64,000 nt of DNA from DATIUV01 sp049322755 (GCA_049322755.1 JBMOQX010000038.1:1-64000), one strand, 5' to 3'; positions 11,155 to 24,585 are shown, numbered from the stretch's first letter. A program made the numbers and translations. Notes: generated by a model from the sequence alone, not told the origin.

Positions 11155-11754
11155 TCACGGCACCACCTTCCAGCGATACCAGTCGGACTTCACGACCCAG
11201 TCCCGCGTCGTGAGCGCGCTGGCCTGGGCCGCGGCCGGGAGCTCGTTCGGATCGAGCCGCATGCGCGTCGCCGCCTCGTACTCCACGCCCTTGCGCAGGT
11301 CCCCGCGGGAAGCCACCACGGCGTCGCGCACGCGGCCCAGGATTTTCAGGGCATCGTCCAGCGTATCGGCGTGGTGGAAGGACGCCTGGTCGGTGACGCG
11401 GAACTGGCGGGTCAGCGGCATGTAGGTCAGCGTGACCGGATGCGCGGCCACCACCACTTCCTCGCCGAACCAGAAGCGCCGCGGGCGGGTGACCTCGAAA
11501 TCGACGACGAACGGCAGGGTGATGCCCCGGTTGAGCGCGTCCCTGAGCGGCGGAGTGAGGTAGACCGCGAACTCGGCGCTCAGGGCGAAGCCCGCCTCGT
11601 GGGGGATCAGCGCCGCCGACTCGACGACGATGCTCTGGGCACGCACCGTCCCGCACAGGAACATCAACAGCGCGGCGGACGCCAACAGGGCGAGGATGCG
11701 CGGGCAGTCAGCGTTTGGCCAGGCGGGCAAAGAAGAATCCGTCGTGAGCGGCAT
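11155..11754 (-). CDS. DUF4390 family protein, probably exported
   Basis: Function unknown. The family (DUF4390) is regularly found between rsmB and ntrY in betaproteobacteria, which is the arrangement here. The N-terminal part carries a hydrophobic stretch (ILALLASAALLMFLCGTVRAQS) that looks like a signal peptide with cleavage after ARA/AQS, followed by a beta-rich domain with conserved-looking RFWFGEEV and the C-terminal SDWYRWKVVP. The start is uncertain: the ATG chosen lies inside the end of rsmB and overlaps it by 47 bases, while a TTG at 11730 would give a shorter n-region. A link to NtrY signalling is suggested only by position. Confidence 0.75.
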   Translation of the reverse strand: MPLTTDSSLPAWPNADCPRILALLASAALLMFLCGTVRAQSIVVESAALIPHEAGFALSAEFAVYLTPPLRDALNRGITLPFVVDFEVTRPRRFWFGEEVVVAAHPVTLTYMPLTRQFRVTDQASFHHADTLDDALKILGRVRDAVVASRGDLRKGVEYEAATRMRLDPNELPAAAQASALTTRDWVVKSDWYRWKVVP

Positions 11755-12982
11755 CGGGCAGCAGTTGCCAGAGCGCGTCGGGGCGGCCGGGAAGCGAGTC
11801 GAGCGAGGCGTCGCTCTGCGCGTCCAGGAAGCGCTCCACCACGCGCTGATTCTCGTCGGCAAACACGGAGCAGGTGACGTAGAGCAATGTACCACCGGCC
11901 TCCAGCGCCCGCCACAAACCGTCCAGCAGGCGCAACTGCTCGGCGGCGAACTTCCTCAAGTCCCGCGGCCGGCGCAGCCACTTCACGTCCGGGTGACGCC
12001 GCGCCACTCCGGACGCCGAACACGGCGCGTCCAGCAGCACGCGCTGGAACGGTTTGCCGTCCCACCACGCGCCGGGATCGCCGGCGTCGGCACACAAGAC
12101 GCGTGCGCCGAGCCCGAGGCGCTGCAGATTCTGCTCGATGCGGCGCACACGGCCCGGGTCGCGATCGACCGCGGTGAGATCGACCGCTGCGTGCTCGAGG
12201 ATGTGGGCGGCCTTGCCGCCGGGCGCGGCGCAGGCGTCGAGGACGCGCATCCCCGGCGCCAGGTCCAGCAGTTCCGCGGCGTGCTGGGCGCCGAGGTCCT
12301 GCACCGACACCCAGCCCTCGGCGAAGCGCGGCAACTGCTCCACGGGCGCCGGGTGCTCCAGCAGGATTCCCGCCGGCGGCACCGCGCGCGCCGCGATCTG
12401 CGCCTCCGCCAGCAGGCCGAGGTAGGTCTCCAGCGTGGCGCGGCGGCGGTTCACCCGCAGCGCCATCGGCGGCTTGCCGTTGCCGATCTCCAGCAGCCGC
12501 TCGAAATCGTCCGGGTACTGGACCCGCAGCCGGTCGATCCACCACGCCGGGTGGGAGTAGCGCGCCACCGGATCGGCGGCGCGGAGTTCCGTCAGGAGTT
12601 GCGCACCCCCGCGTTGAAAATTGCGCAGGACGGCGTTGGCGAACCCCCGCGCTGCGCCGCCGGTCAGATCCGCCGCCGCGCCCACCGCTTCGTTCACCAC
12701 CGCGTATGGCTGGCCTTCGGAGAACTCCAGCTGATAGAGCGCCACCAGCAACAGCGCGCGCAACCGCTCCGGGCGCGGTGGACGCTCGGCCAGGCGTTTC
12801 AGGGCGGCGTCCAGCAGCCCGTAGTGGCGCAGCGTCCCATAGGCAAGGTCCTGCGCCCGCGCGCGCTCGCCGCGCGGGGCGTCCCGCAGCCGGTCGAGCA
12901 CGGCGGGCAGAGCATCCCCCAGGCTCGCGCCCGCCAGCACCTGGCTCACGGCGTCCGCCGCAGCAAGCTGCGCCTCACGCAT
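11708..12982 (-). CDS. rsmB: 16S rRNA (cytosine-967-C5)-methyltransferase
   Basis: Methylates C967 of 16S rRNA using S-adenosylmethionine. From the ATG at 12982 the product is 424 residues, the normal length, beginning MREAQLAAADAVSQVLAG. It has an N-terminal NusB-like RNA-binding domain (to about residue 140) and a C-terminal methyltransferase domain with the SAM motif DACAAPGGKAAHILE, the DAPCSASGV motif with a catalytic cysteine, and a second cysteine in YVTCSVF. The frame is open further upstream into fmt, but that would add unrelated residues. It begins 28 bases after fmt. Confidence 0.95.
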   Translation of the reverse strand: MREAQLAAADAVSQVLAGASLGDALPAVLDRLRDAPRGERARAQDLAYGTLRHYGLLDAALKRLAERPPRPERLRALLLVALYQLEFSEGQPYAVVNEAVGAAADLTGGAARGFANAVLRNFQRGGAQLLTELRAADPVARYSHPAWWIDRLRVQYPDDFERLLEIGNGKPPMALRVNRRRATLETYLGLLAEAQIAARAVPPAGILLEHPAPVEQLPRFAEGWVSVQDLGAQHAAELLDLAPGMRVLDACAAPGGKAAHILEHAAVDLTAVDRDPGRVRRIEQNLQRLGLGARVLCADAGDPGAWWDGKPFQRVLLDAPCSASGVARRHPDVKWLRRPRDLRKFAAEQLRLLDGLWRALEAGGTLLYVTCSVFADENQRVVERFLDAQSDASLDSLPGRPDALWQLLPDAAHDGFFFARLAKR

Positions 12983-13010
12983 GGGGGTGTTCTGGCGGCA
13001 TGGCGGCGGG

Positions 13011-13934
13011 TCAGGCGCCGAGGCGCTCACCCGGGTGCAGCGGGAAGCCCTTGAGGAACTCCTCGGCATCGAGGGGGCGCCCGCCGGGCCGCTGGAGGGA
13101 CTCGAGGCGCAGCGCGCCGGTGCCGCAGGCGACGCAAACCCCGTTGCCCGCCGCCAGCACGTCGCCCGGCGTGCCCGAGCCCTCCGCCAGCGTTGCCCGC
13201 CAGACTTTCAGCACGGTTCCCCGCGCCGAAGTGGTCGCGCCCGGAAACGGATTGAACGCCCGCACCTGACGCTCCAGCTCAGGCGCCGGGCGACGCCAAT
13301 CGAGCGCCGCCTCGTGTTTGTCGATCTTGGCCGCGTAGCACGCCCGGGCATCGTCCTGGGTCACCGGAGTCAGCGATCCGGCGGCGAGCCCCGGCAGCGC
13401 CTCGACGATGCACTGCGCGCCGAGCGCGGCGAGCCGGTCATGCAGCGTGCCGGCCGTGTCGTCGAGGCGGATCTCGAGCGAGCGCTGCAACAACATGGGA
13501 CCGGTGTCGAGCCCGGCATCCATCTGCATGATGGTGATGCCGGTGGCGCGGTCGCCGGCGAGTATCGCCCGCTGGATCGGCGCGGCCCCGCGCCAGCGCG
13601 GCAACAGCGAAGCATGGATGTTGATGGCGCCGAGCCGCGGGATGGCGAGCATCGCGGGCGGGATGATAAGCCCGTAGGCCGCCACCACCAGCGCATCGGC
13701 TCCAAGCGCGGCCAGTTCGACCTGAAGCGCCGGGTCCTTGAGCGTCGTCGGAGTTCGGACAGGAATTCCGGCCTCGCGGGCGAGCCGGCTGACGGCGCTC
13801 TCAGCGGGGCGCATGCCGCGCCCGGCCGGGCGGGACGGCTGGGTCAGCACCATAACGATGTCATGCCCGGCAGCGGCGAGAGCGGAGAGGGCGGCGGCGG
13901 CAAATTCCGGCGTGCCGGCGAATACGAGCCTCAC
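13011..13934 (-). CDS. fmt: Methionyl-tRNA formyltransferase
   Basis: Formylates Met-tRNAfMet with 10-formyltetrahydrofolate before translation initiation. The 307-residue product has the N-terminal VFAGTPEFAAAAL, the folate-binding region NIHASLLPRWRGAAPIQRAI with the catalytic Asn and His, and MDAGLDTGPML, followed by the C-terminal OB-like domain with AFNPFPGA. It lies 24 bases after def and 28 before rsmB, the common def-fmt-rsmB order. Confidence 0.96.
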   Translation of the reverse strand: MRLVFAGTPEFAAAALSALAAAGHDIVMVLTQPSRPAGRGMRPAESAVSRLAREAGIPVRTPTTLKDPALQVELAALGADALVVAAYGLIIPPAMLAIPRLGAINIHASLLPRWRGAAPIQRAILAGDRATGITIMQMDAGLDTGPMLLQRSLEIRLDDTAGTLHDRLAALGAQCIVEALPGLAAGSLTPVTQDDARACYAAKIDKHEAALDWRRPAPELERQVRAFNPFPGATTSARGTVLKVWRATLAEGSGTPGDVLAAGNGVCVACGTGALRLESLQRPGGRPLDAEEFLKGFPLHPGERLGA

Positions 13935-13958
13935 GGGACGCGGGACGCCGCGGCGGCG

Positions 13959-14462
13959 CTACATCGCCTGGCGCTGCTGCTTGCGCAGCTTGGCGATGAT
14001 GCGATTCTGCTTGAGTCGCGAGAGGTACTCGACGAAGACCTTGCCCTGCAGATGATCGATTTCGTGCTGGATGCAGACCGCCAGCAGGCCGCTGGCTTCG
14101 AGAGTGAGCGATTTGCCGGTCTGATCCAGGGCGCGGACCGTGACGCGCTCCGCCCGCTCCACGCGCTCGTAGACGCCGGGGACCGACAGGCATCCTTCCT
14201 CGCATTCCGCGAGCCCGGAATGCTCGATGATCTCCGGGTTGATGAACACCAGCAGCTGATCCCGGGTCTCGGACACATCGATGGTGATGACCCGCAGATG
14301 AACGTCGATCTGGGTGGCCGCCAGGCCGATGCCGGGTGCCGCATACATGGTCTCGGCCATGTCCCGCACCAGATCACGGATGGAGTCATCGACCACGGCG
14401 ACTCGCTCGGCCTGGATGTGGAGCCTGGGGTCAGGGTAGTGGAGGATTTTTCGAAGCGCCAT
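13959..14462 (-). CDS. def: Peptide deformylase
   Basis: Removes the N-formyl group from nascent proteins, using a divalent metal. The 167-residue product from the ATG at 14462 begins [15 protein letters not shown]. It has motif 1 GIGLAATQI, motif 2 EEGCLSVPG with the metal-binding cysteine, and motif 3 [17 protein letters not shown] with the HExxH ligands. A TTG four codons upstream is open but not needed. It is the first gene of the def-to-ntrX cluster and is divergent from the LysM gene. Confidence 0.95.
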   Translation of the reverse strand: MALRKILHYPDPRLHIQAERVAVVDDSIRDLVRDMAETMYAAPGIGLAATQIDVHLRVITIDVSETRDQLLVFINPEIIEHSGLAECEEGCLSVPGVYERVERAERVTVRALDQTGKSLTLEASGLLAVCIQHEIDHLQGKVFVEYLSRLKQNRIIAKLRKQQRQAM

Positions 14463-14587
14463 AAAATCTTGCAAATTGAATAGACTAGATTCAGAATTTA
14501 ATCTAAAGTTTGAACCAGGGAGGGACCGTCCGGCACCCAGCCGGCCGCCCCGGCGACATCGTCTTTACGTTCGAAAGGCCGAGCGCT
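14463..14587. promoter_or_regulatory. AT-rich divergent promoter region, def / LysM gene
   Basis: The first 50 bases of this gap are far richer in A and T than the surroundings and hold an inverted repeat TAGATT-N8-AATCTA (14486-14505). It must serve both def and the LysM gene. I could not fix -35/-10 pairs with confidence. Confidence 0.4.
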
Positions 14588-15610
14588 ATGCGTAAGATCA
14601 TTATATCCCTGCTGTTGTTTCCCGGATTTCTCGCCCTGGGGGCGATCGCCGACGAGCTGAAACTGGCGCCGGACGCGCCGGACCGCTACGTGGTGCAGAA
14701 GGGAGACACGCTCTGGGACATCTCCGGACGGTATCTGCGCGATCCGTGGCGCTGGCCCCAGTTGTGGGGGATGAACAAGGATCAGGTCAAGAATCCCCAT
14801 CTGATCTACCCGGGGGACGTCCTGGTGCTGGACCGCTCCGGCGGGACGCCCCGTCTGGCGAGGGGCATGGAGACGGTCAAGCTCAGCCCTCGGGTGCGCG
14901 AGACCAGCACCGGCCGCAATGCGATCCCCACCATCGCCGCCGCGGACCTGCGTGCCTTCCTGGCCCGCCCGCTCATCATTGACGCGAACGGGCTGGACGG
15001 CTCGCCGCGGATCGCCGCGACCCAGGAAGGGCGGGTGATCGCCTCCGCGGGAGATCTGGTGGGCGTCACGGGGCTGCCGCGAGACCAGGGCCTGGTCTGG
15101 GACATCTACGAACCCGGTAAGGCGCTGAAGGACCCCGAAACGGAGGAAATCCTCGGGTACGAGGCCGTGCATCTCGGCGCCGGCCGTGTCTACCGGTTCG
15201 AGGATCCCATCTCCATCATCGAGATCACCGCCGCCAAGGAGGAAATCCTCACCGGCAGCCGGCTGGTGAAGGCCTCCGATCCGGGGGTGATCAACTTCGT
15301 CCCGCGCGCGCCGGAAAAGGACATTTCCGGGCGCATCATCAGTAACTATCGCGCCGGCACGGAGGTGGGTCCGAATGCCATTGTGGTGCTCAATCGCGGC
15401 CGCCGCGACGGGGTAGCACCGGGCCACGTGTTCCAGGTCATGCCGAACGAGGGGCGCGCCAACTTCGAGCGCGGTGCCAAGAACATCGAAGTGCCGCCCA
15501 TCCGCATTGGGCTGGTCATGGCCTTTCGCGTCTTCGACCGCGTGACCTACGCGCTGGTGATGGACGCCAAGCGCCCCATCGGTCTCGGGGACGTGGTCCG
15601 CAACCCGTAA
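14588..15610 (+). CDS. Exported LysM-domain protein
   Basis: Probably a periplasmic or envelope peptidoglycan-binding protein of unknown precise role. From the ATG at 14588 the product is 340 residues with a signal peptide (MRKIIISLLLFPGFLALG, cleavage near residues 18-22). A LysM domain follows directly at about 33-80 (YVVQKGDTLWDISGRYLRD ... NPHLIYPGDVLVL). The rest (about 90-340) is a conserved beta-rich region without a motif I recognise. The frame continues 78 bases upstream but the signal peptide fixes this start. It lies between def and dprA, a common betaproteobacterial position. It probably shares transcription with dprA, 25 bases downstream. Confidence 0.88.
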   Translation: MRKIIISLLLFPGFLALGAIADELKLAPDAPDRYVVQKGDTLWDISGRYLRDPWRWPQLWGMNKDQVKNPHLIYPGDVLVLDRSGGTPRLARGMETVKLSPRVRETSTGRNAIPTIAAADLRAFLARPLIIDANGLDGSPRIAATQEGRVIASAGDLVGVTGLPRDQGLVWDIYEPGKALKDPETEEILGYEAVHLGAGRVYRFEDPISIIEITAAKEEILTGSRLVKASDPGVINFVPRAPEKDISGRIISNYRAGTEVGPNAIVVLNRGRRDGVAPGHVFQVMPNEGRANFERGAKNIEVPPIRIGLVMAFRVFDRVTYALVMDAKRPIGLGDVVRNP

Positions 15611-15635
15611 TTCATCGCGCCGCCTTCGGCGCCCC

Positions 15636-16706
15636 TTGCCCATCGACGCCCGTATTGAGGCCTGGCTCAGGCTTTGCCTGACCCCGGGCCTGGGGGACCG
15701 GGCGCGGCGTCAGCTCCTGCAGGCTTTCGGTGGTCCCGAGGAAGCCCTCGCCGCAAGCCCTGCCGCGGTGGAGAAGGCGGCCGGTGGGCCAGCCGCGTCG
15801 GCACTGCGCCAGGGTCCGGATCCCGACCAGGTCGCGCGGTCCATCGAGTGGCTGGCGCAGACCGGTAACCGCCTGATCCCCCTGGAGGATCCCGACTACC
15901 CGCCGCGCCTGCTCGAACTGGCGGATCCGCCCACGGTTCTTTACGCGAAGGGTCGCGTTGAACTCCTGGGGCATCCCTCGCTGGCGGTCGTCGGCAGCCG
16001 CAGTGCGACCGCTCAGGGGATCGCCAACGCCGAGGCGTTCGCCCGCGCGCTGAGCGACCGGGGACTCACCATCGTCAGCGGTCTGGCGCTGGGCATCGAC
16101 GCGGCAGCGCATGCGGGTGGGCTCGCCGGGGACTCGTCCAGCGTTGCGGTGGTGGGCACCGGGCTCGACCTGGTTTATCCGGCCCGCAATCGCGCTCTGG
16201 CCCATCGCCTGGCGGAGGACGGACTCCTGGTATCGGAATTCCCCCTCGACACGCCGGCGCGAGCTGCCAACTTCCCGCGCCGCAACCGCATTCTCAGCGG
16301 GCTCTCACTCGGGGTCCTGGTGGTGGAAGCGGCCCTTCACAGCGGATCCCTCATTACCGCTCGCCTAGCCGCCGAGCAGGGCCGGGAGGTCTTTGCGCTT
16401 CCGGGTTCGATCCATTCGCCGCTGAGCAAGGGATGCCATCGCCTGATCAAGGAAGGGGCCAAGCTGGTCGAGTCCGCCCAGGACGTGCTGGAGGAGCTGG
16501 GATTCCCGGCCGGCGCTCCGGCCCAGGCGGGGTCCGGTCCGGGTCACCCGCTGCTCGTCCATTTGGGATTCGATCCGGTCGACGCGGGCACCCTGGCGAC
16601 TCGCAGCGGTCTCACGCCGCAGGCTGTGGCGGCGGCGCTGCTGGAGCTGGAGTTGGCCGGCCAGGTCGTGAGCCTGCCCGGCGGACGCTATCAGCGCCTC
16701 GTCTAA
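15636..16706 (+). CDS. dprA: DNA-processing protein DprA
   Basis: Binds incoming single-stranded DNA and loads RecA during natural transformation. The 356-residue product has a short N-terminal helical (SAM-like) domain, the Rossmann-like DNA_processg_A core with AVVGSRSATAQG, IVSGLALGIDAAAHAGG, VVGTGLDLVYPARN, FPLDTPARAANFPRRNRILSGLS and LPGSIHSPLSKGCHRLIKEGA, and a C-terminal winged-helix region. No ATG is available at the right place, so the start is a TTG 25 bases after the LysM gene. The smg (DUF494) gene that often lies between dprA and the topoisomerase gene in this class is missing. Confidence 0.93.
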   Translation: MPIDARIEAWLRLCLTPGLGDRARRQLLQAFGGPEEALAASPAAVEKAAGGPAASALRQGPDPDQVARSIEWLAQTGNRLIPLEDPDYPPRLLELADPPTVLYAKGRVELLGHPSLAVVGSRSATAQGIANAEAFARALSDRGLTIVSGLALGIDAAAHAGGLAGDSSSVAVVGTGLDLVYPARNRALAHRLAEDGLLVSEFPLDTPARAANFPRRNRILSGLSLGVLVVEAALHSGSLITARLAAEQGREVFALPGSIHSPLSKGCHRLIKEGAKLVESAQDVLEELGFPAGAPAQAGSGPGHPLLVHLGFDPVDAGTLATRSGLTPQAVAAALLELELAGQVVSLPGGRYQRLV

Positions 16707-16867
16707 TTTCAATCTTATCAAATAGCTGAGACTTGATTAGCAAGCGCTCACCAGCGCTCGCTCAGGAAGTTTCAGCTTGTCGGGGTCGGTGTGAGCTTCT
16801 ATCATCAGCCCTCCCTGCGCCCCCGCCGGATGAAACCGGCTCCCTAATAGCAGGAACCGAATCCACC

Positions 16868-19417
16868 ATGGGCAAAAAACTCATCATCGCCGAAAAGCCG
16901 TCCGTCGCCGCCGACATCGCCCGCGCCTTGGGAGGCTTCAAGAAGCACGACGACTACTACGAAAGCGACGACTACGTGCTGTCGTCGGCGGTCGGCCACC
17001 TGCTAGAACTGGTGGTTCCGGAGGATTACGAGGTCAAGCGCGGCAAATGGTCGTTCACCCATCTGCCGGTGATCCCGCCCCATTTCGAGCTCAAGCCGAT
17101 CGAGAAATCCCAGGGTCGCCTCAAGACCCTGCTGAAGCTGATCAAGCGCAAGGACGTGACCGGACTGGTCAACGCCTGCGACGCAGGCCGGGAAGGCGAG
17201 CTCATCTTCCGTTACATCGCCCAATATGCCGGCGCCAAGAAGCCGGTGGAGCGCCTGTGGCTGCAGTCGATGACGCCGGCGGCCATTCGGGAGGGCTTTG
17301 ACGCGCTGCGCGGCGACCGCGAGATGCAGCCGCTGGCGGCGGCGGCCCGCTCGCGCTCGGAAGCCGACTGGCTGATCGGCATCAACGGCACGCGGGCGAT
17401 GACCGCGTTCAACTCCAAGGAAGGCGGTTTTTACAAGACCACCGTCGGCCGGGTGCAGACGCCCACCCTGGCGATCCTGGTGGAGCGCGAGCAGCGCATC
17501 CGGGATTTCGTCGCACGCGACTATTGGGAGGTCCACGCCACGTTCGCGGCGGCAGCCGGCGAGTACCCGGGCCGCTGGTTCGACGAGCGTTTCAGCAAGG
17601 AGAAGAAAGCTGACGACGCAGAGGCGCGGGCCGAGCGCATCTGGAAGGAAAGGGACGCCGAGGCGATCCGGAAGAGGTGCGACGGCAAGCCCGGCGTCGT
17701 CACCGAGGAGGCCAAGCCGACCACGCAGGCGCCGCCGCTGCTCTACGACCTCACCAGCCTGCAGCGGGAGGCGAATTCGCGCTTCGGATTTTCGGCCAAA
17801 GCCACCCTCGGGCTGGCCCAGGCGCTCTACGAGAAGCACAAAGTGCTGACCTATCCGCGGACCGACTCGCGCGCCTTGCCCGAGGACTATCCCGCCACCG
17901 TCAAGAAAACCCTGGAAATGCTCGCGGGCAAGGGCGAGGCCAGGCCCGCGTCCGCGCTGGCACCGTTCGCCCGGGAAGTGCTCAAGCAGGGCTGGGTCAA
18001 GCCCAACAAGCGCATTTTCAACAACGCCAAGGTGTCGGACCACTTCGCCATCATTCCGACGTTGCAGCCGCCCAGGCAGTTGTCGGAGCCGGAGGCCAAG
18101 ATCTATGACATGGTGGCGCGGCGCTTCCTCGCCGTGTTTCATCCTGCGGCCGAGCATCTGGTCACCACCCGCATCACGCGCGTGGAGGGCGAGGCGTTCA
18201 AGACCGAAGGCCGCGTGCTGGTGAAGCCCGGCTGGCTGGCGGTGTACGGCCGCGAGGCGGCCGGCGACGACGCCAATCTGGTTCCGGTCAAGGACGCGGA
18301 GAAGGTGCGCACGCTGGCGGTGGAGGTGCGGGCGAACCAGACCCGCCCGCCGGCGCGCTTCACCGAGGCGACGCTGCTCTCGGCCATGGAAGGCGCCGGC
18401 AAGCTGATCGACGACGAGGATCTGCGCGAGGCGATGCGCGAGAAGGGACTCGGAACGCCGGCCACCCGCGCGCAGGTGATCGAGGGCCTGATCCAGGAGG
18501 AGTATCTGGTGCGGGAGAAAGGCGGCGAGCTGCAGCCGACGCCGAAGGCGTTCTCGCTGCTGTTCGCGATCCGGCACTTCGGCATCGACGAGCTGGCCTC
18601 TCCGGAACTGACCGGCGACTGGGAATTCAAGCTCAAGCAGATGGAGCACGGCGAGCTGCCGCGCAAGACCTTCATGGACCACATCGTGGAGCTCACACGC
18701 GAGATGGTGGAACGCATCAAGAGCGGCGAGATCCCTGACACCGCGTTCGCGACGCTCAAGCACCGCTGCCCCCAGTGCGCCAAGGGCAAGGTGTCGGAGA
18801 ACTATCGCAAGTTCCAGTGCGACCGCTGCGATTTCTCGCTGTGGAAGGTGATCTCCGGCCGCGAACTGGCGCCGGAGGAAGTCGACGAGCTGATCGAGAA
18901 ACGCGTGGTAGGCCCGCTGCAGGGGTTCCGCAGCCGGCTCGGCCGACCGTTCGTCGCCGCGCTCAAGCTCAACGCCGAGAACAGGATCGAGTTCGACTTC
19001 GGCCAAGGCACCACGGACGCCGACGGCACCGCCGAGGAAGTCGATTTCTCAGGCCAGGAGCCGCTCGGGGCATGCCCGAAGTGCAATGGGCGCGTCTTCG
19101 AACAGCCGATGGCCTACGTCTGCGAGAAGAGCGTGGGGCCCAACAAGTCCTGCGACTTCCGCTCCGGCCGCGTCATCCTGCAACGCCCCATCGAGCGCGG
19201 GCAGATGACCAAGCTGCTGGCGAGCGGCAAGACCGACCTGCTGCACCGCTTCATCTCGAAGAAGGGACGCCCGTTTTCGGCGTTCCTGGTGCGCCAGAGC
19301 GACGGCAAGGTGGGATTCGAGTTCGCGCCCCGGGAGAGCAAGGCCGGGCGCAAGAAGGACACCGCGGAGGTCAAGCCCGCCGCCCGTACAACCGGTCGCC
19401 GGGCGGCGTCGAAATAA
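16868..19417 (+). CDS. topB: DNA topoisomerase III
   Basis: Type IA topoisomerase that passes single strands and resolves recombination and replication intermediates. The 849-residue product from the ATG at 16868 starts with the TOPRIM domain (KLIIAEKPSVAADIARALGG; acidic NACDAGREGELIFRYIA). The catalytic tyrosine lies in LTYPRTDSRALPEDYP. The end carries two zinc-ribbon-like clusters (CPQC...CDRC and CPKC...C...C) and a basic tail. This is longer than the roughly 650 residues of enterobacterial TopB but usual for the dprA-linked enzyme of this class. Upstream in-frame codons to 16733 are not family-like. It converges with gyrB. Confidence 0.93.
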   Translation: MGKKLIIAEKPSVAADIARALGGFKKHDDYYESDDYVLSSAVGHLLELVVPEDYEVKRGKWSFTHLPVIPPHFELKPIEKSQGRLKTLLKLIKRKDVTGLVNACDAGREGELIFRYIAQYAGAKKPVERLWLQSMTPAAIREGFDALRGDREMQPLAAAARSRSEADWLIGINGTRAMTAFNSKEGGFYKTTVGRVQTPTLAILVEREQRIRDFVARDYWEVHATFAAAAGEYPGRWFDERFSKEKKADDAEARAERIWKERDAEAIRKRCDGKPGVVTEEAKPTTQAPPLLYDLTSLQREANSRFGFSAKATLGLAQALYEKHKVLTYPRTDSRALPEDYPATVKKTLEMLAGKGEARPASALAPFAREVLKQGWVKPNKRIFNNAKVSDHFAIIPTLQPPRQLSEPEAKIYDMVARRFLAVFHPAAEHLVTTRITRVEGEAFKTEGRVLVKPGWLAVYGREAAGDDANLVPVKDAEKVRTLAVEVRANQTRPPARFTEATLLSAMEGAGKLIDDEDLREAMREKGLGTPATRAQVIEGLIQEEYLVREKGGELQPTPKAFSLLFAIRHFGIDELASPELTGDWEFKLKQMEHGELPRKTFMDHIVELTREMVERIKSGEIPDTAFATLKHRCPQCAKGKVSENYRKFQCDRCDFSLWKVISGRELAPEEVDELIEKRVVGPLQGFRSRLGRPFVAALKLNAENRIEFDFGQGTTDADGTAEEVDFSGQEPLGACPKCNGRVFEQPMAYVCEKSVGPNKSCDFRSGRVILQRPIERGQMTKLLASGKTDLLHRFISKKGRPFSAFLVRQSDGKVGFEFAPRESKAGRKKDTAEVKPAARTTGRRAASK

Positions 19418-19466
19418 GCTGCTCTCCGGACTCGCCGCGCGGGTCCGGCGGCAGGAACGAACTTTC

Positions 19467-23004
<3,538 letters not shown>

Positions 23005-23201
23005 TGAATTATCCTTTTGGTAGTAATAGTTAGATCTCTACAGACCGTTGGATAACCAAAAATTTTTTAATTATAACAAGAAGTTGTTTGAATTTCAAAG
23101 AAGCTTGAGAGGGCGGGGAAACCTGTGGATTGTTTGTGCATGAAACGCGGGACAATCGTCGCGGAGCGACTTATCCACATTCGCCGGGGACGTTATCAAC
23201 C
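23005..23201. other. Probable replication origin (oriC)
   Basis: The dnaN-dnaA gap has an AT-rich stretch (about 23055-23100) suited to unwinding. It has one perfect DnaA box TTATCCACA at 23171-23179 and three 7/9 matches: 23047-23055 (minus), 23124-23132 (minus) and 23193-23201, the last overlapping the dnaA stop. One further perfect box lies upstream of dnaA at 24608-24616, so the origin may extend to or be located on that side instead. Gene context (dnaA, dnaN, gyrB, rpmH, parABS) supports an origin here. Confidence 0.65.
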
Positions 23202-24512
23202 GCGCAAAATTTGTACCAAGGTCTTGAAATCTCGAGATATCTCAGGATTCGTGCCTTGCAGTTCGGTAATCTTGCGGCAGGCATGTAGAACCGTCGTGTG
23301 ATCTCGCCCCCCAAAGGCGTCCCCGATATCCGGCAAGCTCAAGGTGGTCAGTTCCTTTGCCAGAGCCATCGCCAGTTGACGGGGCCGGGCAACGTTACGG
23401 GAGCGCTTTTTTGAATAGAGATCTGCCACCTTGATCTTGTAGTAGTCCGCCACCGTCTTCTGGATGTTCTCGATGGAAACCTGCCGGCTTTGAACGGCGA
23501 GCAGGTCTTTCAGCGCCTCCCGGGCCACCTCGAGGCTGATGGGCATGCCGGTAAACCGCGAGAACGCAATGACGCGTTTGAGAGCGCCTTCCAGTTCCCG
23601 GACGTTGGACCGGATGTTCTTGGCGATGAAAAAGGCGACGTTCTCATCGAGAACCACCTGCTCGGTCACGGCCTTCTTGATCAGAATGGCGACCCGCATT
23701 TCCAGCTCCGGGGGCTCCACCGCGACCGTGAGACCCCAGCCGAAACGGGAGATCAGGCGATCTTCCATCCCGTTGATTTCCTTTGGATACGTGTCGCAGG
23801 TGATGATCACCTGCTTGTGACCTTCGATGAGGGCGTTGAACGCGTAGAAGAACTCCTCCTGGGTGCGGCTCTTGCCGCTAAAAAACTGGATGTCGTCGAT
23901 GAGCAGCAGATCCAGGGAGTGGTAGAACTGCTTGAACTCGTCGAATGACTTGTGCTGGTAAGCCTTCACCACGTCCGAGACGTATTGCTCGGCGTGGGTG
24001 TAGCGGATCTTGGCGTCCGGGTGCAGTTGCTGCACGAGGTTGCCGATGGCCTGGATCAGGTGCGTTTTGCCGAGACCGACACCGCCATAGATAAATAGCG
24101 GGTTATAGGCGGTACCCGGATTCTCCGCGACCTGTATTGCCGCCGCCCGCGCCAGCTGGTTGGCTTTGCCGGTAACAAAGGTCTCGAAAGTAAACAGCGG
24201 GTTAAGGCGCGAGGCGTCGCGGGGCCGCAACGGTTTCATTTTGGGACTCGCGGCGGGGGGCGCCCGCTCAACCCGCGGCGCCGCGATACGAAGCTCGACT
24301 TTTCGGCGGGTGCCGAAATGGGCGACTGCAAGTTGTTCGATGACCGAAACGAACCGTGCCTTCACCCAGTCCAGGACAAACCGGTTGGGCGCCGAGAGCA
24401 CGATCGTCTGGCCCGAGTCCTCGTAACGGAGCGGCTTGATCCAGGTATTGAACTGCTGCGGACTCAGCTGCTGTTCGAGATGGTCCAGGCAAGCAGTCCA
24501 AAAGGTATCCAT
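23196..24512 (-). CDS. dnaA: Chromosomal replication initiator DnaA
   Basis: AAA+ initiator that binds DnaA boxes and melts oriC. From the ATG at 24512 the product is 438 residues, beginning [28 protein letters not shown] (domain I). A variable linker follows (about 85-115). The AAA+ domain has Walker [17 protein letters not shown], Walker [13 protein letters not shown], and sensor regions near [10 protein letters not shown]. Domain IV carries the box-binding signature [15 protein letters not shown]. Codons upstream of this ATG are open but not family-like. It heads the dnaA-dnaN-gyrB run and diverges from rpmH. Confidence 0.98.
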   Translation of the reverse strand: MDTFWTACLDHLEQQLSPQQFNTWIKPLRYEDSGQTIVLSAPNRFVLDWVKARFVSVIEQLAVAHFGTRRKVELRIAAPRVERAPPAASPKMKPLRPRDASRLNPLFTFETFVTGKANQLARAAAIQVAENPGTAYNPLFIYGGVGLGKTHLIQAIGNLVQQLHPDAKIRYTHAEQYVSDVVKAYQHKSFDEFKQFYHSLDLLLIDDIQFFSGKSRTQEEFFYAFNALIEGHKQVIITCDTYPKEINGMEDRLISRFGWGLTVAVEPPELEMRVAILIKKAVTEQVVLDENVAFFIAKNIRSNVRELEGALKRVIAFSRFTGMPISLEVAREALKDLLAVQSRQVSIENIQKTVADYYKIKVADLYSKKRSRNVARPRQLAMALAKELTTLSLPDIGDAFGGRDHTTVLHACRKITELQGTNPEISRDFKTLVQILRG

Positions 24513-24585
24513 GAAAAAAACCGTATCTTTTCTTGTGCGAGCACGATGCCGGAGGACGCTGCGGAACGCAGCTGGCGGAGGGACG

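Noticed and set aside
19426..19448. Hairpin between topB and gyrB as a bidirectional terminator
   Set aside because: Only six base pairs with an 11-base loop and no T-run on either strand.
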